From: Hyphomicrobiales bacterium | GTDB lineage: Bacteria > Pseudomonadota > Alphaproteobacteria > Rhizobiales > Kaistiaceae | NCBI GenBank assembly: GCA_017305815.1 | Contig: JAFKJZ010000506.1 | Span: 1-16,647, forward strand | Length of the DNA: 16,647 bases | Direction of reading: 5' to 3' | Part shown: positions 7,867 through 14,891 of the stretch, piece after piece | Position numbering within the stretch: position 1 is the stretch's first letter | Layout: each line of letters opens with the position of its first letter | Position numbers and translations under genes: made by a program | The notes under the pieces: model-generated | Told to the model about the DNA's origin: nothing | Seen by the model: only the letters and a program-made list of their open reading frames with translations | Database searches by the model: none

Positions 7867-9210
7867 ATGTTCAACAAGATCCTGATCGCCAATCGCGGTG
7901 AAATCGCCCTCCGGATTCTCCGCGCCTGCAAGGAACTCGGGATTCAGACGGTCGCCGCGCATTCGACGGCGGATGCCGACGCCATGCATGTCCGCCTCGC
8001 CGACGAGAGCGTCTGCATCGGCCCGCCGCCCGCGCGCGAGAGCTATCTGAACATTCCCTCGCTCTTGGCCGCCTGCGAGATCACGGGCGCCGACGCCATC
8101 CATCCCGGCTACGGCTTCCTTTCGGAAAATGCCCGCTTCGCCGAGATCCTCGAGGCGCACAACCTCACCTTCATCGGACCGAAGTCCGAGCACATCCGCA
8201 TCATGGGCGACAAGATCGAGGCGAAGCGCACCGCGCAGCGTCTCGGCATTCCGGTTGTTCCGGGCTCGGCGGGCGCGCTCAAGGACGAGGCCGACGCCAT
8301 CCGCACCGGCAACGAGATCGGCTATCCCGTGCTGATCAAGGCTTCGGCCGGCGGCGGCGGACGCGGCATGAAGGTGGCGCGCTCGGCCGAGGACGTCGCG
8401 ATCGCCTTTGCGACGGCCCGTTCCGAGGCGAAGGCCGCCTTCGGCGACGACGCCGTCTACATGGAAAAGTATCTGGAGAAGCCGCGCCACATCGAGATCC
8501 AGGTTCTCGGTGACGGCAAGGGCTATGCGGTGCATCTCGGCGAGCGCGACTGCTCGCTGCAGCGACGCCACCAGAAGGTCTGGGAGGAGGCGGGTTCGCC
8601 GGCCCTCAACGCCGAGGAGCGCGACAAGATCGGCGCCATCTGCGCCAAGGCGGTCGCCGATCTCGGCTATTCCGGCGCGGGCACGATCGAGTTCCTCTAC
8701 GAGGACGGCGAGTTCTATTTCATCGAGATGAACACGCGCCTGCAGGTGGAGCATCCGGTGACGGAAGCGATCACCGGCATCGACCTCGTCAACGAACAAA
8801 TTCGCATCGCCGCCGGCAGCGGCCTGTCCTTCCGGCAGGAGGACGTGACGTTCGAGGGCCATGCCATCGAATGCCGCATCAATGCCGAGGACCCGCGCAC
8901 CTTCGCGCCGTCGCCGGGCAAGATCACCTACTACCATCCGCCGGGCGGTCTCGGCGTGCGCGTCGATTCCGGCGTCTATCAGGGCTACAAGATCCCGCCC
9001 TACTACGACAGCTTGATCGGCAAGCTGATCGTGCACGGACGCAACCGCGTCGAGTGCATGATGCGGCTGCGGCGCGCGCTCGACGAGTTCGTAGTCGACG
9101 GTATCCATACGACCATCCCGCTCTTCCGCCAGCTGGTGGACGATCAGGACATCGCCGATGGTCGCTATGACATCCATTGGCTGGAGAAGAAGCTGGCTGT
9201 GGACCACTAG
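7867..9210 (+). CDS. accC: Biotin carboxylase subunit of acetyl-CoA carboxylase
   Basis: ATP-grasp enzyme that carboxylates the biotin of AccB with bicarbonate and ATP. With the start at 7867 it has 447 residues (E. coli 449) and begins with the conserved [20 protein letters not shown]. The glycine-rich ATP lid GGGGRGMK is at about 162-169. [11 protein letters not shown] from 287 carries Glu287, Asn289, Arg291 and Glu295, one position before their E. coli equivalents. The biotin carboxylase C-terminal domain is complete. An alternative ATG at 7849 overlaps the accB stop and adds six residues (MSVVVP); it may serve coupling, but family alignment favours 7867. It is followed by a 12-bp perfect hairpin at 9239-9266. 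Confidence 0.97.
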   Translation: MFNKILIANRGEIALRILRACKELGIQTVAAHSTADADAMHVRLADESVCIGPPPARESYLNIPSLLAACEITGADAIHPGYGFLSENARFAEILEAHNLTFIGPKSEHIRIMGDKIEAKRTAQRLGIPVVPGSAGALKDEADAIRTGNEIGYPVLIKASAGGGGRGMKVARSAEDVAIAFATARSEAKAAFGDDAVYMEKYLEKPRHIEIQVLGDGKGYAVHLGERDCSLQRRHQKVWEEAGSPALNAEERDKIGAICAKAVADLGYSGAGTIEFLYEDGEFYFIEMNTRLQVEHPVTEAITGIDLVNEQIRIAAGSGLSFRQEDVTFEGHAIECRINAEDPRTFAPSPGKITYYHPPGGLGVRVDSGVYQGYKIPPYYDSLIGKLIVHGRNRVECMMRLRRALDEFVVDGIHTTIPLFRQLVDDQDIADGRYDIHWLEKKLAVDH

Positions 9211-9238
9211 GTCCGCTGCCACATCCCCCTTTGAGGCG

Positions 9239-9266
9239 GCGTGGGAACATGACAATGTTCCCACGC
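9239..9266 (+). terminator. Strong stem-loop between accC and aat
   Basis: GCGTGGGAACAT (9239-9250) pairs perfectly with ATGTTCCCACGC (9255-9266) around the loop GACA. Twelve uninterrupted base pairs with a tetraloop make this one of the strongest hairpins in the window. The following sequence TCTTCTGAGG lacks a real T tract, so it may be a Rho-assisted end of accC, an mRNA-processing or stabilising element, or part of an attenuator for the small ORF and aat that begin 20 bases further on. Confidence 0.45.
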
Positions 9267-9286
9267 TCTTCTGAGGAGGGGGCACG

Positions 9287-9367
9287 ATGCTGGAGATTCG
9301 ATCGGCCAGGATGGAAAGAGACGCTGCAGCAGCGGCTCGGCTGAGGCGTGATCCCGGTGTTGCCTGA
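9287..9367 (+). CDS. 26-codon ORF with strong ribosome binding site, coupled to aat
   Basis: The ORF starts [12 protein letters not shown], runs through five consecutive alanines and an arginine-rich segment, and ends DPGVA. GAGGAGG (9273-9279) lies seven bases before its ATG. Its TGA stop (9365-9367) overlaps the aat ATG (9367-9369) as TGATG. The sequence just before aat contains no Shine-Dalgarno sequence, so aat is probably translated by ribosomes that have read this ORF. Six of 26 residues are Arg and seven Ala; no domain is recognised. It may be a leader peptide rather than a stable protein. Coding status rests on the ribosome site and overlap only. Confidence 0.45.
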   Translation: MLEIRSARMERDAAAAARLRRDPGVA

Positions 9368-9992
9368 TGGCCCGCAAGTCAGATCGATTTCCTGAGATAA
9401 CGCCGCAGATCCTGCTCAAGGCGTATGCGTCCGGCATCTTCCCGATGTCCGACTCGGCCGATGATCCCGGCCTCTACTGGATCGAGCCCGAAAGCCGGGG
9501 CATCTTTCCGCTCGACACCTTCCACGTTCCGCGCCGGCTGGCCCGCACCATGCGCCACCAGCCTTACGAGATCCGTATCGATTCGGATTTCGACGGCGTG
9601 ATCGCCGGCTGCGCCGGCAATGCCGACACGCCCTATCGCGACAAGACCTGGATCAACCAGCGCATCCGCACCCTCTATCACGAGCTGTTCACGCTCGGAT
9701 ACTGCCACACGGTCGAGGCCTGGCAGGATGGAAAGCTGGTCGGCGGGCTCTATGGCGTCCGCCTGCGCGGCGCGTTCTTCGGCGAGAGCATGTTCAGCCA
9801 TGCCCGCGACGCCTCCTGCTCGACGCCCAGTTCACCACCGAGCATTTGTCGCAGTTCGGCGCGATCGAGGTCGACCGGGCCGAGTATCACCGCCGCCTCG
9901 ATGACGCGCTTGAAAGCGACGGCGAGTTCTACGGCTTGGACGGCTTGGCGACGGTCGACGAAGTCTTGCAGTTGGCGAGCCAGACGTCATAG
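9367..9992 (+). pseudogene. aat: Leucyl/phenylalanyl-tRNA-protein transferase, frameshifted by an internal deletion
   Basis: Aat adds Leu or Phe from aminoacyl-tRNA to proteins with N-terminal Arg or Lys, marking them for ClpS/ClpAP degradation (N-end rule). Family sequence is clear: [17 protein letters not shown] at 11-27, [14 protein letters not shown], and [26 protein letters not shown]. The frame breaks at 9815/9816 after HARDAS. Reading resumes as [19 protein letters not shown] and ends in LQLASQTS at 9992. Homologues have about 17 residues here (KVALVHLVARLRAGGF-like), so about 52 bases are missing; restoring them gives 226 codons, the usual size. As it stands the shifted frame ends at 10047 with unrelated sequence. 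The deletion removes a conserved helix in the GNAT-like catalytic domain, so activity should be lost. The end overlaps the convergent DUF2155 gene by 64 bases. Confidence 0.87.
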
Positions 9993-10351
9993 ACGGCGTG
10001 GTCGACGGCGTGCAGGCCGGGGCTGTCGGCGAACATCCAGCCGGTGAAGATCCGGCGCACCTTGCGGTTCAGCGTGATCTCGTCGACCTCGACGAAGGAA
10101 TCGGTCTGCGGCGGCTCGGTGGGCGGGCGCGAATAGCAGACCCGCGGCGTCACCTGCAGCGCGCCGAACTGCACCGTCTCGTCCATGTAGACGTCGAAGG
10201 TGATGATCCGGCCGGTGATCTTGTCGAGACCGGCGAACTCGGCGACGGGATTCGTGATCCGCTCCGCGTGGGCGGGCGTGCCGACGAAGAGGGAGGCCAG
10301 GGCAGCCGCGGCAAGAGCCGGACCGCTGCGTCGTGAAATGAAACGTGTCAT
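9929..10351 (-). CDS. DUF2155 domain-containing exported protein
   Basis: Alphaproteobacterial protein of unknown function, 140 residues. A signal peptide ends at about residue 29 ([18 protein letters not shown], then ER), so it is exported. The DUF2155 core runs from about [18 protein letters not shown] to YDVWLANCK, including [23 protein letters not shown] and WMFADSPGL. Two cysteines (in RVCYS and ANCK) could form a disulfide. The last residues ([11 protein letters not shown]) look like a non-conserved tail and are encoded on the opposite strand of the end of aat. As I recall, DUF2155 genes commonly lie beside aat and accBC in rhizobia, which supports both identifications; the role is not known. 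Confidence 0.88.
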   Translation of the reverse strand: MTRFISRRSGPALAAAALASLFVGTPAHAERITNPVAEFAGLDKITGRIITFDVYMDETVQFGALQVTPRVCYSRPPTEPPQTDSFVEVDEITLNRKVRRIFTGWMFADSPGLHAVDHAVYDVWLANCKTSSTVAKPSKP

Positions 10352-10498
10352 GGGATTCCGATGATGACCTCTGCACCGCCGAGTGGGTGCTTAACACGCG
10401 ATTCCGGCGGGGAAAAGGCGTTGCGCGCATAGCTGGCTTCCGATTGTCGCGGCGGGCTTGAGCGCGCGGCCGTTGCATCGCGGCGGGGCACAACGCGG

Positions 10499-10528
10499 TT
10501 GCGCGCCGCTCGAGGCGGATCCTATGAT
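10499..10528 (+). promoter_or_regulatory. Candidate promoter of the molybdopterin-binding subunit gene
   Basis: TTGCGC (10499-10504), an 18-base spacer, then TATGAT (10523-10528). The -10 box matches 5 of 6 consensus bases; the -35 keeps only TTG. Transcription from about 10535 would give a roughly 47-base leader for the ATG at 10582 and almost none for the ATG at 10540, which favours the later start. The remaining bases between 10352 and 10581 show nothing else recognisable. Confidence 0.35.
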
Positions 10529-10581
10529 CGCGTCGTTGCATGGGATCGATCGAGGAGGCGGCCCAGGGCGGCCGGATCGGC

Positions 10582-12903
10582 ATGAGCGATGCCTCGACAG
10601 GACGGGATGCGGCGCCGCGCAAATTCGGCATGGGCGCCTCGGTCCGGCGCAAGGAAGACCCGGCGCTGATCACAGGCCGCGGTCATTTCACCGATGACTA
10701 CACGCCGTCCGGGACGCTGCACGCCGTCGTCGTGCGCTCGGCCATGGCGCATGCACGCATTTCCGTCGGAGGGCTCGAAGCGGCGCGGGCCGCGCCGGGC
10801 GTGAGCCTGGTCCTCGGTGGCGCCGACGTCGCCCGTTATCCCGGCCCGCCGCCGAAGGAGTTCCCGCCCGTCGTGCCGGGCACGGAGCGGCTCTTTCCGC
10901 TGCGGCCGCTGCTCGTCGCCGATATCGCCCGCCATGTCGGCGACCCCGTCGCCTTCGTCGTCGCCGATACGGTCGAGGCGGCGCAGGCGGCGGCGGAACG
11001 GATCGACATCGACTATGACGGCCTGCCGGCGGTGACCGGCGCGCGGGAGGCCGTCGCGGCCGGCGCGCCGCTCGTCTATCCCGAATTCGGCACCAATGTC
11101 GCCTTCACCCATCATCGCGGCAGCAAGGAAGCCACCGACGCCGCCTTCGCGCGGGCGGCGCGCGTCGTCCGCATCGAGGTCGTCAACCAGCGCCTCGTCG
11201 CCAACTACATGGAAACGCGCGGCGTGGTGGCCGAATACGACCCTGAGACCGAGCGCTTCACGCTGACGCTCGGCACGCAGGGCGGCCACAAGATGCGCGA
11301 CATCATCGCCGAGGACATTCTCGGCATCGATCCCGGCCGCATCCGTGTCGTGACGCCGGACGTTGGTGGAGGATTCGGCACCAAGTCATTCGTCTATCAC
11401 GAATATCCGCTCGCGGCGCTGGCGGCGCAGACGCTTGGCCGGCCGGTGAAATGGATCCAGGAGCGGGCCGAGCACTTCCAGATCGACGCGCATGGGCGCG
11501 ACAACGTCACCACCGCCGAGATGGCGCTCGACGCCGAGGGCCGCTTCCTGGCGCTCCGGGTCGATCTCCTGTCCGATCTCGGCGCCTATGTTTCGCAATA
11601 TGGCGCCGACATCGCGGTCGGCGGCGTCACCATGTCGACCGGGCTCTACGACATCCGGGCCATGGACGTGACCGTGCGCGGCGTCCTCACCACGACGACG
11701 CCGACGGACGCCTATCGCGGCGCCGGGCGGCCGGAGGCGGCCTATCTGATCGAGCGGCTGGTCGACCTCTGCGGCCGCGAGACCGGCCTCGGCCCGGTCG
11801 AGTTCCGCAAGCGCAACTTCATCCGGCCCGAGCAATTGCCCTACCTGACCCAGGGCGGCCGGAAATACGACACCGGCGATTTCGCCGGCCATCTCGATCG
11901 CAACCTGCAGATCATGGACTATGCCGGCTTTCCGGCCCGGGCCGAGGCGTCGAAACGGCAGGGCAGGCTGCGCGGCTTCGGCATCGCTACCTATGTCGAG
12001 GCCTGCGCCTTTCCGGGCTCCGAGCCGGCCACGGTGACGCTGAACGGCGACGGCACGCTGACGCTCCTGATCGGCACGCAGACGAACGGGCAGGGCCACG
12101 CCACCGCCTATTCGCAGTTCATCGCCGCCCATCTCGGCGTCGAGATGGACCGGATCTCCGTCATCCAGGGCGACACCGACAAGGTCCCGACCGGCGAGGG
12201 CACCGGCGGCTCGCGCTCGATCCCGCTCGGCGCGGTCTCGGTGGATCGCGCCTCGGTCAGGCTGGTGCGGCAATTGAAGGAGATAGCCTCGGACGAGCTC
12301 GAGGTCGGCGTCGAGGATCTCGAGGTGGCGGACGGCACCATCCGCGTCGCCGGCACCGACCATTCGATCACGCTCGCCGAGATCGCCAGGCGCGCCAAGG
12401 ATCCGGCGCTGCTGACGGCGGTCGGCGAGTTCGTGCAGGACGAATGCACCTATCCGAACGGCACGCATATCGCCGAGGTCGAGATCGATCCGGACACGGG
12501 CGTGGTGCGGGTTGTCGATTTCTCGATCTGCGACGATTTCGGCGTGACGGTGAACCCGATCCTGCTCGCTGGCCAGCTGCATGGCGGCGTCGTGCAGGGG
12601 ATCGGGCAGGCGCTTTACGAGCGCACCGTGCATGACGGCGACGGCCAGCTCCTGACCGCCAGTTTCCTCGATTACTGCGTGCCGCGGGCCGACCATCTGC
12701 CGGAGATCCGCTTCGCCACGCACAACGTGCCGTCGACGACCAACGCGATGGGCATCAAGGGGGCGGGCGAAGCGGGCACGATCGGCGCCACGCCGGCGGT
12801 GATGAACGCCGTCGTCGACGCGCTGGCGCGCGCCAGGGGGATCACCCACATCGACATGCCGGCAACCCCGGAGCGGGTCTGGGCGGCACTGCACGCCAAC
12901 TAG
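10582..12903 (+). CDS. Xanthine dehydrogenase-family molybdopterin-binding (large) subunit
   Basis: Molybdenum-cofactor subunit of a hydroxylase of the xanthine oxidase / aldehyde oxidase / CoxL family, 773 residues. The N-terminal a/b-hammerhead domain begins RKFGMGASVRRKEDPALITG. MoCo-binding motifs follow: VGGGFGTK at 261-268, AYRGAGRPE at 377-385, GQGHATAYSQF, GTGGSRS, and KGAGEAGTIGA with the catalytic base Glu730. The active-site loop is AYRGAGRPE rather than the AYRCSFR of true form I CO dehydrogenase, so this is form II-like with unknown substrate (aldehyde, purine or N-heterocycle). The medium FAD and small 2Fe-2S subunits normally encoded beside it are absent within the window. A start at 10540 would add 14 residues but the promoter and family N-terminus favour 10582. 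Neither start has a well-spaced Shine-Dalgarno sequence. Confidence 0.9.
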   Translation: MSDASTGRDAAPRKFGMGASVRRKEDPALITGRGHFTDDYTPSGTLHAVVVRSAMAHARISVGGLEAARAAPGVSLVLGGADVARYPGPPPKEFPPVVPGTERLFPLRPLLVADIARHVGDPVAFVVADTVEAAQAAAERIDIDYDGLPAVTGAREAVAAGAPLVYPEFGTNVAFTHHRGSKEATDAAFARAARVVRIEVVNQRLVANYMETRGVVAEYDPETERFTLTLGTQGGHKMRDIIAEDILGIDPGRIRVVTPDVGGGFGTKSFVYHEYPLAALAAQTLGRPVKWIQERAEHFQIDAHGRDNVTTAEMALDAEGRFLALRVDLLSDLGAYVSQYGADIAVGGVTMSTGLYDIRAMDVTVRGVLTTTTPTDAYRGAGRPEAAYLIERLVDLCGRETGLGPVEFRKRNFIRPEQLPYLTQGGRKYDTGDFAGHLDRNLQIMDYAGFPARAEASKRQGRLRGFGIATYVEACAFPGSEPATVTLNGDGTLTLLIGTQTNGQGHATAYSQFIAAHLGVEMDRISVIQGDTDKVPTGEGTGGSRSIPLGAVSVDRASVRLVRQLKEIASDELEVGVEDLEVADGTIRVAGTDHSITLAEIARRAKDPALLTAVGEFVQDECTYPNGTHIAEVEIDPDTGVVRVVDFSICDDFGVTVNPILLAGQLHGGVVQGIGQALYERTVHDGDGQLLTASFLDYCVPRADHLPEIRFATHNVPSTTNAMGIKGAGEAGTIGATPAVMNAVVDALARARGITHIDMPATPERVWAALHAN

Positions 12904-13061
12904 AGCGCCGGACCGCTTCTTGGCGGGCGGAAGGAACCTAACTCGCAGTTTGGTCGGATTTCTTCGATCAAGGCCATATCCACTTCGAGCGAATCCAATC
13001 TAGACTGCGATACTGCCTGCTTCGAACCGGGCAGAACCATCGCAACCAAAGCCCAGAAGCC

Positions 13062-13113
13062 GGCCGCAACTTCCGCGGCCCACGAATGAAGAAACGGACC
13101 GCCCCCCGGTCCG
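13062..13113 (+). promoter_or_regulatory. Two stem-loops in the leader of the DMT transporter gene
   Basis: GGCCGC (13062-13067) pairs with GCGGCC (13075-13080), and CGGACC (13095-13100) pairs with GGTCCG (13108-13113) around a C-rich loop. The second hairpin ends nine bases before the ATG at 13123, in the place where a Shine-Dalgarno sequence would be expected and none is seen. The hairpins could influence translation start of the transporter. The rest of the 219-base gap (12904-13122) shows no gene and no convincing promoter. Confidence 0.3.
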
Positions 13114-13122
13114 ATCGGGTCC

Positions 13123-14064
13123 ATGGAAACGCCACAACGGGGGCAGCCGCTTTTCGGCGTGCTGCTCAAGATCATCTCGACCATCGCCTTCACCGCGATG
13201 GCCACGCTGATCAAGTATATCTCGGACTTCTATCCGCCCGGCGAGGTAGCCTTCTTCCGTTCGGCCTTCGCGCTGATCCCCGTGCTGATCTGGGTGGCGT
13301 GGCTGGGCAATTTCCCCGCCGTCTTCATCACGCCGCGTATCGGCGGCCACGTCCTGCGCTCGGTCGCCGGCGCCACCTCGATGTTCTTCGGCTTCTCGGC
13401 GCTGGCCCGGCTGCCGCTGTCGGACGCGACGGCGATCGGCTATGCCTCGCCGCTCCTGACCGTGGTGCTCGCCGCCGTGCTGCTCAAGGAGGCGATCCGC
13501 GTCTATCGCTGGACGGCGGTGGTGATCGGGCTGATCGGCGTGCTCGTCATCCTGTCGGACTATGTCGGACCGGAGAGCGGGCCCGAGCGCAGCACGCTCG
13601 GCGCTGTCTTCTCGGTGCTTGCCGCCTTCTTCGGCGCGCTCGCGGCGACGCAGACGCGGCGGCTCACCTGGGTCGAATCGCCGGGCACGATCGTCGTCTA
13701 TTTCTCGACCTTCACGGCGATCTTCATGCTGGTGACAGCGCCGTTCGGCTGGGTGATGCCGAACTGGGAGCATCTGCCGTTTCTGGTCGGTGCCGGCATC
13801 TTCGGTGGCATCGGCCAGGTGCTGCTGACGCAGAGCTATCGCTATGGCGAGGCGTCGCTGATCGCGCCGTTCGAATATATCTCGATGCTGTGGGCGATCA
13901 TCGTCGGTTACCTGCTGTTCCACTCGACGCCGAGCGCCACCATGCTGATCGGATCGGGGATCGTGATTGCATCCGGCATGTTCGTGATCTATCGCGAGCA
14001 TCGGCTCGGCCTCAAGCGGAGCCGCGAGCGGGCCGCCAAGACGCCGGCAGGGCCCGGCACCTGA
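13123..14064 (+). CDS. DMT-superfamily (EamA) transporter
   Basis: Inner-membrane transporter of the drug/metabolite transporter superfamily, 313 residues. About ten hydrophobic segments are arranged as two EamA repeats (about 10-145 and 157-292). Typical features are the FFRSAFALIPVL helix, the PLLTVVLAAVLLKEAIRVYRW segment at the end of repeat one, and PFEYISMLWAIIVGYLLFHSTPS in repeat two. A basic C-terminal tail lies in the cytoplasm by the usual topology. Substrate cannot be told from sequence. It ends 19 bases before thiD on the same strand, so they are probably co-transcribed. The ATG has no clear ribosome site and sits behind a hairpin; with one C fewer in the C6 run at 13102-13107, an upstream ATG at 13086 would extend the protein by 12 residues. 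Confidence 0.9.
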   Translation: METPQRGQPLFGVLLKIISTIAFTAMATLIKYISDFYPPGEVAFFRSAFALIPVLIWVAWLGNFPAVFITPRIGGHVLRSVAGATSMFFGFSALARLPLSDATAIGYASPLLTVVLAAVLLKEAIRVYRWTAVVIGLIGVLVILSDYVGPESGPERSTLGAVFSVLAAFFGALAATQTRRLTWVESPGTIVVYFSTFTAIFMLVTAPFGWVMPNWEHLPFLVGAGIFGGIGQVLLTQSYRYGEASLIAPFEYISMLWAIIVGYLLFHSTPSATMLIGSGIVIASGMFVIYREHRLGLKRSRERAAKTPAGPGT

Positions 14065-14083
14065 GAGACGAGGACATGCCGAT

Positions 14084-14881
14084 ATGACAGCCATCGCCGT
14101 AACCATCGCCGGCTCGGATTCGGGCGGCGGCGCCGGCATCCAGGCCGATCTGAAGACGTTCTCGGCGCTCGGCGTCTATGGCGCCTCTGTGATCGCGGCG
14201 CTGACGGCGCAGAACACGCTCGGCGTCACCGGCATCCACGACGTGCCGGCTGATTTCGTCGCCGCGCAGATCGACGCCGTCTTCTCGGATCTCGCCGTCG
14301 ACGCCGTGAAGATCGGCATGCTGTCGCAGCCGAGCGTGATCGCTGTCGTCGCCGCCGGTCTCGATCGCTATGCGCAGCGAAACGTCGTGCTTGACCCGGT
14401 CATGGTGGCGACCAGCGGCGACATGCTTTTGCGCGAGGAAGCGGTCGCCGTGCTGATCTCCGAGCTTCTGCCACGCTCGGCCCTCGTCACGCCGAACCTG
14501 CGCGAGGCGGCGCGGCTGCTTCAGACCGATGTTGCGGAAGACGACGCCGGCATGGAGCGTCAGGCTGAGGCGATCCTCAACCTCGGCGCGCGCGCCGTGC
14601 TGATCAAGGGCGGCCACGGCGCCGGCCCGGAAAGCGCCGACCTGCTGCTGTCGGCGTCCGGCAAGCACTGGTTCCACGCGCCGCGCATCGCCACGCTGAA
14701 CACGCACGGCACCGGCTGCACGCTGTCCTCGGCCATCGCCGCGGGCCTGGCGCGCGGACTGGCGCTGGAGGCGGCGATCGACGAGGCGAAGCACTACATC
14801 ACCGACGCCATCGCCGCCGCCGACCGCCTGCAGATCGGCCGCGGCCACGGACCGGTGCATCATTTTCACAAATGGTGGTGA
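14084..14881 (+). CDS. thiD: Bifunctional hydroxymethylpyrimidine kinase / phosphomethylpyrimidine kinase
   Basis: Phosphorylates HMP to HMP-P and then HMP-PP, the pyrimidine precursor of thiamine. It has 265 residues against 266 in E. coli. Ribokinase-fold motifs are clear: TIAGSDSGGGAGIQADLKTF at 8-27, PVMVATSGDMLL, the lysine-containing VLIKGGHG, and the anion-hole/catalytic HGTGCTLSSAIAAGLARG. The ATG at 14084 follows GAGGA (14070-14074) by nine bases. It is closely linked to the upstream DMT transporter and convergent, with a 10-base gap, to the mechanosensitive channel gene. No thiE, thiM or TPP riboswitch is visible nearby. Confidence 0.95.
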   Translation: MTAIAVTIAGSDSGGGAGIQADLKTFSALGVYGASVIAALTAQNTLGVTGIHDVPADFVAAQIDAVFSDLAVDAVKIGMLSQPSVIAVVAAGLDRYAQRNVVLDPVMVATSGDMLLREEAVAVLISELLPRSALVTPNLREAARLLQTDVAEDDAGMERQAEAILNLGARAVLIKGGHGAGPESADLLLSASGKHWFHAPRIATLNTHGTGCTLSSAIAAGLARGLALEAAIDEAKHYITDAIAAADRLQIGRGHGPVHHFHKWW

Positions 14882-14891
14882 GCGACGTCGA

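Noticed and set aside
7654..9285. 543-residue minus-strand open frame
   Set aside because: Complete antisense shadow of accC and the end of accB, both of which are unmistakable.
3401..9825. Programmed ribosomal frameshifting at the three broken genes
   Set aside because: No slippery heptamer is present and family-conserved residues are missing at each junction, so bases were deleted rather than skipped.
11386..12894. 502-residue minus-strand open frame
   Set aside because: Antisense shadow of the molybdopterin-binding subunit gene.
10582..12903. Carbon monoxide dehydrogenase large subunit (CoxL form I)
   Set aside because: The active-site loop is AYRGAGRPE, not AYRCSFR, and the coxM and coxS genes are absent.
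14061..14083. CTGAGA before thiD as a possible TPP riboswitch remnant
   Set aside because: Only 23 bases lie between the preceding stop codon and thiD, and the other conserved THI-box parts (ACC...TGAACCTGATC) are absent; a chance match.
14076..14087. Three-codon ORF (ATG CCG ATA TGA) overlapping the thiD start, like the accB case
   Set aside because: The Shine-Dalgarno GAGGA ends one base before this ATG, too close to be used, and is nine bases from the thiD ATG, so it serves thiD directly.
13000..14139. 379-residue minus-strand open frame rich in Arg, Asp, Gln and His
   Set aside because: Antisense to the transporter gene; the composition is typical of a shadow frame and no domain is visible.
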